Assembly: GCA_030839105.1 (NCBI GenBank) | Contig: JAUZEI010000054.1 | Location: forward strand, 1-8,073 | DNA length: 8,073 bases | Direction: 5' to 3' | DNA from: Actinomycetota bacterium | GTDB taxonomy: Bacteria; Actinomycetota; Acidimicrobiia; IMCC26256; PALSA-610 | Shown: positions 1-5,924 of the stretch, in pieces | Layout of the letters: every line of letters starts with the position of its first letter | Numbering within the stretch: the stretch's first letter is position 1 | The notes under the pieces: generated by a model | The model's database searches: none | What the model saw: the letters and a program-made list of their open reading frames with translations, nothing else | What the model was told of the DNA's origin: nothing | Made by a program: the position numbers and the translations under genes

Positions 1-755
1 GCCTGCCAACGCTCGACGATGTCGACGACGGCCTGCGCCTCCGCGAGCGCGTGGACGCGCATCTCCGCTTCGCGGTTGTGCCCGCTCACACCGAGCGGAA
101 CGACACCGAGCGTCGTCAGCCCCGGGAAGCGATCGAGCACGCCGAGCAGTGTGTCGTCGAGTACCCCGCCGTCATTGATTCCGGGACATACGACGACCTG
201 ACCGTGCACCTCTATCCCCGCGTCCAGGATTAGCTCGAGCCACCGCAAGCTCGTTGCGCCGCGCCGGTTGCGCAGGAGTCGGGTACGCACGTCGGGATCG
301 GTCGCATGAATGCTGACGTACAACGGTCCGAGGCGCTCGCTCACCACCCGCTCGAGGTCCGCCTCCGTGAAGCGCGTCAACGTCGTGAAGTTTCCGTAGA
401 GGAACGACAGGCGGTAGTCGTCGTCCTTCAGATACAAGCACTTGCGCATGCCCTTCGGCAGCTGGTGGATGAAACAGAACGGGCAGTGGTTGTCGCACGT
501 GCGCACCCGGTCGAACACCGCGCTCGACAACTCGATGCCGAGCTGGGCCCCGTCGGGCTTGTCGACGTGCACGACCCGCTCCATCCCGCCCCGCCGGAGA
601 TCGAGCTCGACGTGCGCGCCGTCGACCTGAAATTGGTAGGCGATGACGTCCCGTACGACCTCGCCGTTCACCGCGAGCACCTCGTCGCCCACGATCACGC
701 CGGCCCGCGCGGCCGGGGATCCGGGCGCGACGGCATCAACACGAGCGGCAGGCAT
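1..755 (-). CDS. DUF512-family radical SAM protein with N-terminal PDZ domain (3' end outside window)
   Basis: The frame is open from ATG at 755 down to the left edge, giving 251 visible residues; the C-terminal part is missing. Residues about 1-60 look like a short PDZ-like domain (APGSPAARAG, then VGDEVLAVNG). Next comes a radical-SAM type cluster, CX3CX2C at Cys87, Cys91 and Cys94 (CDNHCPFC), followed by the family signatures FIHQLPKGMRKCLYLKDDDY, SFLYGN, YVSIHATDP and VVCPGINDG. This order matches the DUF512 family (TIGR03279-like Fe-S proteins), which is about 430-450 residues long, so the DUF512 domain itself should lie left of the window. The biochemical function of the family is not established; it is often found beside the GTPase gene der. 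The start is set by the PDZ beginning and by a TANNNT box 6 nt upstream. No Shine-Dalgarno is present. The gene is divergent from ispH. Family call firm, function unknown. Confidence 0.9.
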   Translation of the reverse strand, partial: MPAARVDAVAPGSPAARAGVIVGDEVLAVNGEVVRDVIAYQFQVDGAHVELDLRRGGMERVVHVDKPDGAQLGIELSSAVFDRVRTCDNHCPFCFIHQLPKGMRKCLYLKDDDYRLSFLYGNFTTLTRFTEADLERVVSERLGPLYVSIHATDPDVRTRLLRNRRGATSLRWLELILDAGIEVHGQVVVCPGINDGGVLDDTLLGVLDRFPGLTTLGVVPLGVSGHNREAEMRVHALAEAQAVVDIVERWQ

Positions 756-761
756 GAGGCC

Positions 762-767
762 AGGTTA
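762..767 (-). promoter_or_regulatory. candidate -10 box of the DUF512 gene, leaderless
   Basis: Read on the minus strand, the hexamer TAACCT fits the actinobacterial -10 consensus TANNNT. It ends 6 nt before the ATG at 755, so transcription would start at or next to the start codon. There is no purine-rich ribosome binding site in the 6-nt interval, in keeping with a leaderless mRNA. No convincing -35 element is visible. This is an inference from position and motif only. Confidence 0.35.
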
Positions 768-782
768 CGGGGTCACCGCCGG

Positions 783-788
783 TACCCT
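783..788 (+). promoter_or_regulatory. candidate -10 box of ispH, leaderless
   Basis: The hexamer TACCCT matches TANNNT and ends 6 nt before the GTG start at 795, the same distance as the box facing the other way. Transcription would begin at about the G of the GTG. No Shine-Dalgarno lies between the hexamer and the start, and no good -35 hexamer is seen. The whole divergent gap is only 39 bp (756-794), so the two promoters would share DNA and could interfere with or co-regulate each other. Confidence 0.35.
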
Positions 789-794
789 CGTCCC

Positions 795-1850
795 GTGCCG
801 GTAGAAAAGGTCCTGCTCGCCGAGCCGCGGGGGTTCTGCGCCGGCGTCGAGATGGCGATCAAGGCGTTGGCCTGGATGGTGCGGGTCTTCGAGCCGCCCG
901 TGTACTGCTACCACGAGATCGTGCACAACCGGCTCGTCGTCGACCGGTTCCGGGAGCAGGGCGTGATCTTCGTCGACGACGTCAACGACGTTCCCGCCGG
1001 ATCGCCCCTCATGCTCTCCGCGCACGGCAGCGCGCCCGACGTCGTCGCGGCGTCACGCGCCAATGACCGCTACGTCGTGAACGCGGTCTGCCCGCTCGTC
1101 ACCAAGGTCCACCACGAGGCCAAGGTGCGCGCCCGCAAGGGTTTCACGATCCTCTATGTCGGACACGCCGGGCACGACGAAGCGGTCGGAACGCTCGCGG
1201 TCGCGCCGGAGTCGATCCAGCTCGTCGAGCACGACGCCGATCTCGCCGCGGCCGCCGCGAGTGTGACCGACCCGAGTCGGGTCGCGGTGCTCGCGCAGAC
1301 GACGCTGGCCCAGAACGAATGGGCCGGTGTCGTCGAGCGCACGCGCGAACGCTTTCCCGAGGTGTGGACCGCGTCGCGCAACGACCTCTGCTTCGCGACC
1401 ACCAACCGCCAGGATGCGCTGACCGACATCGCCAAGCGCGCCGACGCCGTCGTCGTGATCGGGAGCGCGAACTCCTCCAATACGATCGCGTTGACGAAGG
1501 TTGCACGCGAGGCGGGATGCCGGAAGGTCTTGCGGGTCGACGGGCCGGACGAGCTCGACATCGGCGCGGCCCGCATCGTCGGCGTCACGGCCGGCGCCAG
1601 CGCGCCCGAGGAGCTCGTCGATTCGGTCATTGCGAGGCTCGCGCCGCGCGACGGCGTCGAGGTCGTGCGCATGACCGACGAAGACGAATACTTTCCGCCA
1701 CCGCGCGAGTTGCGGGAGCTGATCCCTGCGCTCGACGCCGTGGTTGCACTGATACTGGGCGGCGACGTCACCGCGGTGCGTGCTCCGGGCGGCCCATTCG
1801 TCGACGATCGCACCCTCGACGCGTCGAAGGTCCTCGCCGCGTTTCCCTAG
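795..1850 (+). CDS. ispH: 4-hydroxy-3-methylbut-2-enyl diphosphate reductase family protein (IspH/LytB)
   Basis: IspH reduces HMBPP to IPP and DMAPP with a [4Fe-4S] cluster, the last step of the MEP pathway, in the cytosol. The product has 351 residues. The three cluster cysteines are Cys15 (RGFCAGV), Cys99 (NAVCPLVTKVH) and Cys199 (DLCFATTNRQ). Active-site residues are present: His44 (HEIVHN), His77 (SAHG), His127 and Glu129 (GHDEAVGT), Thr169-Thr170 (QTTL), Ser227 and Asn229 (GSANSSN), and Ser269 (GVTAGASAPE). The protein is about 35 residues longer than E. coli IspH, mostly after TDEDEYFPPP. The usual DATCPLV reads NAVCPLV and TQTTLS reads AQTTLA, so it belongs to a divergent subgroup, although the chemistry looks intact. 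The GTG at 795 was chosen because the family N-terminus (PVEKVLLAEPRG) begins there; the frame stays open upstream to 306 only as antisense of the neighbour. It is the sole plus-strand gene and its stop overlaps that of plsC. Confidence 0.93.
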   Translation: MPVEKVLLAEPRGFCAGVEMAIKALAWMVRVFEPPVYCYHEIVHNRLVVDRFREQGVIFVDDVNDVPAGSPLMLSAHGSAPDVVAASRANDRYVVNAVCPLVTKVHHEAKVRARKGFTILYVGHAGHDEAVGTLAVAPESIQLVEHDADLAAAAASVTDPSRVAVLAQTTLAQNEWAGVVERTRERFPEVWTASRNDLCFATTNRQDALTDIAKRADAVVVIGSANSSNTIALTKVAREAGCRKVLRVDGPDELDIGAARIVGVTAGASAPEELVDSVIARLAPRDGVEVVRMTDEDEYFPPPRELRELIPALDAVVALILGGDVTAVRAPGGPFVDDRTLDASKVLAAFP

Positions 1851-2485
1851 CGGTCGCGGAGCTCGTTCGCCTCGTCGAACACCACCTGCAACGCATCGTG
1901 CAGGCGTGCGGTCAGCGCGTCGACTTGGTCACGCGCCACCACGCCACCGCCCTCCCGGGCCGGGGTGACGATCGGCTCACCGACGACCATCACGACCCGG
2001 CGAAAACGCGGCAGCTTGATGCGGTGACTCCGCATGACGTCTTCGCTGCCCGCGAGGCCGACCGGGACGATCGGCACGCCTGCCCGCAACGCGAGATAGG
2101 CGGCGCCCGGTTGCAGGGCCGCGATCTTCGGGCCGTTCTGGCGGGTTCCCTCCGGATAGATCAGCAGCACCTCGCCTGCCTGCAACATCGCGATGGAGTC
2201 GCGGAGCGCCTTACGGTCGGTGCCGTCGCGCGCGACCTCGAACCCGCCGAGCGTGCGGAAGAACCAGCCCGCCACGGGAATGCGGAACAGCGAGGCCTTG
2301 CCCATGTAACGCAATGGGCGCTTCGACAACCAGGCCGCGAACGGGATGTCCATCATCGAACGATGTGACGGCGCGAGCACATAGCCGCCCTCCGTGGGCA
2401 GCCGCTCCCGGTGCTCCATGCGGGCCCGGTAGAGCAACGACGATCCGCCCGCCACGAGCAGTCGGATCGAGTCGTAGAAGTTCAT
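1847..2485 (-). CDS. plsC: 1-acyl-sn-glycerol-3-phosphate acyltransferase (PlsC/LPLAT family)
   Basis: It probably transfers an acyl chain to lysophosphatidic acid to form phosphatidic acid at the inner face of the membrane. The 212-residue product carries acyltransferase motif I, HX4D, as His41-Asp46 (SHRSMMD). It also has a motif II region around GKASLFRIPVAGWFFRTLGG (62-81), motif III YPEGTR at 110-115, and motif IV as VPIVPVGLAGSE. The family is normally 200-250 residues, so this is full length. No clear transmembrane helix is visible; the stretch LLVAGGSSLLY (9-19) is only moderately hydrophobic and may associate with the membrane. The ATG at 2485 overlaps the cmk stop as ATGA and has a strong GGAGG site 7 nt upstream; the in-frame extension to 2980 is antisense-free shadow within cmk. 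Substrate position (sn-1 or sn-2) cannot be told from sequence. It is the last gene of the block, and its TAG lies in the same CTAG as the ispH stop. Confidence 0.9.
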   Translation of the reverse strand: MNFYDSIRLLVAGGSSLLYRARMEHRERLPTEGGYVLAPSHRSMMDIPFAAWLSKRPLRYMGKASLFRIPVAGWFFRTLGGFEVARDGTDRKALRDSIAMLQAGEVLLIYPEGTRQNGPKIAALQPGAAYLALRAGVPIVPVGLAGSEDVMRSHRIKLPRFRRVVMVVGEPIVTPAREGGGVVARDQVDALTARLHDALQVVFDEANELRDR

Positions 2486-3147
2486 CGCGATGCCTCCGCG
2501 GCTCGAGCCCGGGCGACGACGTCGGCTACGACGGTATCCACATCGAGATGCGTGGTGTCGATGACGATCGCATCTTCGGCGGCCCGCAGCGGCGACACGG
2601 TGCGCCCGCTGTCGATCGCGTCGCGGCGGTCCAGCGCAGCTTTGACCTCGTCGACCGCGACATCCCTCGCCGCGGCCAGCTCGTCGCGCTGGCGCCGGCG
2701 GGCGCGTACCTCGTCGGCCGCCACGAGGTACACCTTGACGGTCGCGTCGGGGAACACAACGGTGCCGATGTCCCGGCCCTCCACCACCCCGCCGCCGTGC
2801 CGCGCGACCCAGGCGCGCTGGCGCGCCACGAGGATCGCGCGCACGGGCGGGTGGGCCGCGACGATCGACACCGCGCCGGTCACGACCGGACCGCGGATCT
2901 CGGCGCGCACGTCGCGGCCGTCGAGCAACGTGACGCCCTCCTCCAGCGTCACCACGACCCGCTCCGCAATCGCGGCGCACGCCTCGGCGTCGTCGAGTGG
3001 AACCTGCGCTTCGAGCGCCGCCAAAGTGACCGCGCGGTACATGGCGCCGGTGTCGAGCACGGGCAGCGCGAGCGCAGCGGCGACGCCCCGCGCCACGGTC
3101 GACTTGCCGGAGCCCGAGGGTCCGTCGATCGCGATCACGATCGTCAC
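2482..3147 (-). CDS. cmk: (d)CMP kinase
   Basis: Cytidylate kinase phosphorylates CMP and dCMP with ATP, recycling CMP from RNA turnover and from phospholipid synthesis. The 221-residue protein has a P-loop at 9-17 (GPSGSGKST), the CMP-binding LDTGAMYRA segment at 31-39, the VEGRDIGTVVFPDA motif at 122-135 with Arg125 and Asp126, and an arginine-rich lid (RARRRQRDE, 148-156). The length is typical of bacterial Cmk. The start is GTG at 3147, overlapping the aroA stop as GTGA; the P-loop begins 8 residues in, as usual. The stop overlaps the plsC start as ATGA. Proximity to plsC is sensible because phospholipid synthesis through CDP-diacylglycerol releases CMP, but a direct functional link is inference. 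The aroA-cmk and cmk-plsC adjacencies recur in many bacteria. Confidence 0.97.
   Translation of the reverse strand: MTIVIAIDGPSGSGKSTVARGVAAALALPVLDTGAMYRAVTLAALEAQVPLDDAEACAAIAERVVVTLEEGVTLLDGRDVRAEIRGPVVTGAVSIVAAHPPVRAILVARQRAWVARHGGGVVEGRDIGTVVFPDATVKVYLVAADEVRARRRQRDELAAARDVAVDEVKAALDRRDAIDSGRTVSPLRAAEDAIVIDTTHLDVDTVVADVVARARAAEASR
2493..2497 (-). promoter_or_regulatory. ribosome binding site of plsC
   Basis: On the minus strand GGAGG lies 7 nt before the ATG at 2485, inside the 3' end of cmk. It fixes the plsC start and shows that plsC can recruit ribosomes itself, in addition to coupling through the ATGA overlap. It is the best Shine-Dalgarno in the window. Confidence 0.75.
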
Positions 3148-4466
3148 GACGTGTCGTCGGCGCTCAGGCGCGCGAGATCATGCGCGAACTCCGGATACGA
3201 AGACGCCACGACCCGCCAGCCCTCGACCGTCGACTCCGCGGGCAGCGCGTGGGCGGCGACCGCCATCGCCATCGCGATGCGGTGGTCACCATGAGAGGCG
3301 AAGGCGGCGGCGCCGGCAGCACCGCGCCTCACGACGAGCCCGTAGGCCCGCGTCTCGACGCCGGCGCCGAGTTTGCCCACCACCACCCGCAACGTCCCGA
3401 TCCGGTTGCTCTCCTTCACGACGAGCTCGGCCGCATCTCGCACATCGGTGACGCCCTCCGCGAACGCGGCCGCGACCGCCAGCGCCGGGATCTCGTCGAT
3501 CACGTTCGGTACCTCGTCGCCCTCGATCGTCGTACCGTGCAGCTCCGAGGCGCGCACGTGCAGGTCGCCGACGGGTTCGCCGCACACCTCCCCCGTCGCC
3601 GTGAGCTCGATGTCGCAGCCCATGCGTTTCAACACAGTGACGAAACCCACCCGCGTCGGGTTCGCCGACAGGCCCTCGATGACCACCTCGGATCCCGGCG
3701 TGATCGCGGCCGCAACCGCGAGAAACGCGGCCGACGACGGATCACCCGGAACAGCCATCTCGAACGGACGGGGCGCGCCCCGGGTGACGGTCACCGCGAG
3801 ACCATCGACCGTGATCGGGGCCCCGAGCGCGCGCAACATGCGCTCGGTGTGATCCCGACTGGGCGCGGGCGACACGACGACGGTTTGGCCGTCGGCCTGT
3901 AAGCCGGCGAGGAGTACGCACGTCTTCACCTGCGCGCTCGCGACCGGCAGCTCGTACCGGATCCCGTGCAACGCGTCGCCCCGGAGAACGAGCGGCGCGC
4001 GCGTCGCACCATCCGGGCCGTCGACGTGCGCACCCATCGCCCGCAACGGCTCGACGATCCGACCCATGGGCCGGCTCCGCAAGGACGCGTCGCCACTCAG
4101 CACTGAAAGGAACGGACGTCCCGCCAGTACGCCGGCCAGCACGCGCATGGCCGTGCCGCTGTTCTCGCAGTCGAGCCAGTCGCCGGGCTCTGTGAGTCCC
4201 TCGACGCCGCTGCCCTCCACCACGACCGCGCCACCATCGGAAGCGATGATCACTCCCAACCCGGCCAGCACGCGCGCCGTCGCGCCCACATCCGCACCGG
4301 TCCCGAGGTTCGTGATCACGCTGGTCCCGTGGGCGAGGGCGGCAAAGATCAACGCCCGGTGCGAGATCGACTTGTCGCCGGGGAGGCGCAGGCGGCCCCG
4401 GAGCGGCTGTCCTCCACCGAACGCGAGCCGGTCGGGCGCCCCGCCGATCGCACGACCGCTGTTCAC
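3144..4466 (-). CDS. aroA: 3-phosphoshikimate 1-carboxyvinyltransferase (EPSP synthase)
   Basis: AroA joins PEP to shikimate 3-phosphate to make EPSP, the sixth step of the shikimate pathway and the target of glyphosate. The 440-residue product has normal length for the family. Visible motifs are LPGDKSISHRA (28-38, Lys32 and Arg37), NSGTAMR (102-108), LRSRPMGRI (129-137), SAQVK (177-181), SRDHTERML (203-211), PGDPSSAAF (240-248), NPTR (269-272), the catalytic Asp324 in DEIPALAVAAA, Glu352 in KESNR, and GDHRIAMAMAVA near the end. The four motifs used to define class II, relatively glyphosate-tolerant enzymes are all present. The residue before NSGT is Glu101, where many relatives have Gly. 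The start is GTG at 4466, overlapping the tyrA stop as GTGA and placing the GDKS motif near residue 30. The same frame stays open to 5627, but that part is a shadow of tyrA and not a fusion. Confidence 0.97.
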   Translation of the reverse strand: MNSGRAIGGAPDRLAFGGGQPLRGRLRLPGDKSISHRALIFAALAHGTSVITNLGTGADVGATARVLAGLGVIIASDGGAVVVEGSGVEGLTEPGDWLDCENSGTAMRVLAGVLAGRPFLSVLSGDASLRSRPMGRIVEPLRAMGAHVDGPDGATRAPLVLRGDALHGIRYELPVASAQVKTCVLLAGLQADGQTVVVSPAPSRDHTERMLRALGAPITVDGLAVTVTRGAPRPFEMAVPGDPSSAAFLAVAAAITPGSEVVIEGLSANPTRVGFVTVLKRMGCDIELTATGEVCGEPVGDLHVRASELHGTTIEGDEVPNVIDEIPALAVAAAFAEGVTDVRDAAELVVKESNRIGTLRVVVGKLGAGVETRAYGLVVRRGAAGAAAFASHGDHRIAMAMAVAAHALPAESTVEGWRVVASSYPEFAHDLARLSADDTS

Positions 4467-5548
4467 TCGATCCCCGTCCGGCCCGTCCGGTAGCCGAGCT
4501 CGTGCAGCCCCGCTTCCAACGCGCCCGCATCGTCGGCCGCGATGATCAGCACCAACACACCTTCCCCACCCTCCTTGGAGTGGGCGATCTCGAGGTCGGC
4601 CACGTTCACGCCGAGCCGGCCCGCAAGCGTGGTGACCTCGGCGAGCACGCCGAGCCGATCGGGTACCACGACTCGCAGCTCGACGAGCTTGGCCGCCATC
4701 GAGACTCCCACCGGCAGGTTCCGACGCGCGGCACGGGCGCGGTCGAGCAGGGCCTCCAACGCTTCGCGATCGCCGGCCGCGATCAGGTCGCGCGCGTTCT
4801 GCAATCCGGCGAGGTACGCGTCGAGGGCGCCGAGGATGGCGTCGCGGTTCGAGGTGAGGATGTCGAGCCAGATCGCCGGATGGCTCGCGGCGATACGGGT
4901 CATGTCGCGAAACCCGCCCGCCGCGAGTCGCAATAGCGCGCGGTGTTGCTCTTCGTGCGTCGTCGCGACATCCATGAGCGTCGAGGCCGCGAGCTGGGGC
5001 ACGTGACTCACGAACGAGACCAGCACGTCGTGATCTTCGGGTGTCACCGCCACGACCTCGGCCTGCAGTCCGCGCAGGAGCCCGCGCAACGTCGTGTACG
5101 CGGCCTCCGCCGTCGCCGCAGTCGGCGTGAGCACCCACGCCGCGCCGACGAACACGTCGGCGCGCGCGCCGTCGATGCCTTCCTGTTCCGAACCGGCCAT
5201 GGGATGACCACCGATGAAACGAGCTGCGCCGGCCGGACACCGGGCCGCGACGGCCGCCACGACCGGACCCTTCACCGATCCCACGTCGGTGACGACGGGT
5301 ACTCCCGCGTCGAGGAGCTCGACGACTGCGTCGGCGATCGCGCCGACGGGCAACGCGACGAACGCCGCGTCGGCGCCGGCCGCGACCGACTTGAGGTCGC
5401 CGGCGATCGATGCGACCGCGCCGAGCTCCCGGGCGCGCGCGAGCCGGTCGGGATCGCGATCGAAGCCGACCACGTCGTGCCCGAGCGCCGCGAGCGCGAG
5501 CCCGATCGAGCCGCCGATGAGGCCCGTGCCGACGACTGCGATGCGCAC
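4463..5548 (-). CDS. tyrA: prephenate dehydrogenase with C-terminal ACT domain
   Basis: TyrA oxidatively decarboxylates prephenate to 4-hydroxyphenylpyruvate, the committed step to tyrosine. The 361-residue product starts with a Rossmann fold: VVGTGLIGGS (5-14, the GxGxxG glycines 7, 9 and 12), then Asp30 at the end of the second strand (GFDRDP), which favours NAD over NADP. Family motifs follow: VTDVGSVKG (86-94), GGHPMAGSEQEG with catalytic-type His115, SHVPQLAASTL, and the helical-domain signature RDMTRIAASHPAIWLDI. Residues about 290-358 (LRVVVPDRLGVLAEV onward) form an ACT domain, which usually binds an amino acid, so feedback inhibition by tyrosine is likely but inferred. The GTG at 5548 puts the Rossmann glycines directly at the N-terminus and lies 2 nt after the aroH stop. 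AroH immediately upstream makes its substrate. The 3' end overlaps aroA by 4 nt. Confidence 0.94.
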   Translation of the reverse strand: MRIAVVGTGLIGGSIGLALAALGHDVVGFDRDPDRLARARELGAVASIAGDLKSVAAGADAAFVALPVGAIADAVVELLDAGVPVVTDVGSVKGPVVAAVAARCPAGAARFIGGHPMAGSEQEGIDGARADVFVGAAWVLTPTAATAEAAYTTLRGLLRGLQAEVVAVTPEDHDVLVSFVSHVPQLAASTLMDVATTHEEQHRALLRLAAGGFRDMTRIAASHPAIWLDILTSNRDAILGALDAYLAGLQNARDLIAAGDREALEALLDRARAARRNLPVGVSMAAKLVELRVVVPDRLGVLAEVTTLAGRLGVNVADLEIAHSKEGGEGVLVLIIAADDAGALEAGLHELGYRTGRTGIE

Positions 5549-5550
5549 GA

Positions 5551-5913
5551 CTACTCGGGGAGGTCGTCGCGCAGGGACCGTGCACCTTCGAGGTACACGT
5601 GGTGGAGATCGCCCCGGCTCTGCTCACCGTAGAAGTGCATCATCACGCGGATCGCGCGCTTCATGCCGTGCCCGATCCCGAGCTCGCGGGCGCACAACAG
5701 CGGCACGTCACCGAGGCCGAGCGCACGCGCCGCGGTCGCCGGGAACTCGGCGGTGAGGTCGTCGGTGGCCGTGAAGATGATGCTGACGAGGTCGTCGTGC
5801 GCGATCGAATTCCGTTCGAGCATCTCGCGCACGAGCGTCTGGGTCTTGGTGTCGATCTCGGCCTTCGTGTCCTCGTCGAAGGTCGTCGCACCGCGCAATG
5901 CCAGCAATCTCAC
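5551..5913 (-). CDS. aroH: monofunctional chorismate mutase, AroH type
   Basis: This enzyme rearranges chorismate to prephenate, feeding TyrA encoded directly downstream. The 120-residue product is full length for the trimeric, pseudo-alpha/beta barrel AroH family typified by the Bacillus subtilis enzyme, and is unrelated to the helical AroQ type. Active-site residues match by position: Arg7 in LRGATT, Cys74 and Glu77 in PLLCARE, Arg89 in AIRVMMH, and Tyr107 in HHVYLEGA. The segment VSIIFTATDDLTAEFPA (43-59) is also characteristic. The start is GTG at 5913, which places the RGATT motif at residues 7-11 as in other members. No Shine-Dalgarno is visible. The gap from the rluB stop is 11 nt, the largest inside the block, and the gap to tyrA is 2 nt. 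Very high confidence in the family. Confidence 0.96.
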   Translation of the reverse strand: MRLLALRGATTFDEDTKAEIDTKTQTLVREMLERNSIAHDDLVSIIFTATDDLTAEFPATAARALGLGDVPLLCARELGIGHGMKRAIRVMMHFYGEQSRGDLHHVYLEGARSLRDDLPE

Positions 5914-5924
5914 GGGGCGTCACG

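Noticed and set aside
763..777. Imperfect inverted repeat GGTTAC...GTCACC in the divergent gap as an operator
   Set aside because: Arms of six bases with one mismatch and a short centre are easily found by chance; the overlap with the -10 box explains part of it. Too weak to call without conservation.
306..794. Open plus-strand frame running 163 codons into ispH, as if IspH had a long N-terminal extension
   Set aside because: It is exactly antisense to the PDZ and radical-SAM coding region on the minus strand, its residues are low-complexity Arg/His/Val, and the IspH family begins at the GTG at 795.
1830..1880. Searched for a bidirectional terminator hairpin between ispH and plsC
   Set aside because: The stops overlap and no GC-rich stem followed by a T run is visible on either strand here.
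2486..2980. N-terminal extension of PlsC by 165 codons
   Set aside because: It lies wholly inside cmk in a different frame, with Arg/Gly-rich composition; the strong GGAGG before 2485 and the ATGA overlap fix the real start.
1319..3294. Long plus-strand open frames over plsC and cmk, and similar ones over aroA, tyrA and scpB
   Set aside because: High GC removes stop codons from the frames opposite real genes. These translations have no recognisable motifs, while the minus-strand products match known families throughout.
4467..5627. Minus-strand frame upstream of aroA open for 387 codons, suggesting a large AroA fusion
   Set aside because: It is an Arg-rich shadow of tyrA and the end of aroH in another frame; the EPSP synthase domain begins near the GTG at 4466, which overlaps the tyrA stop.
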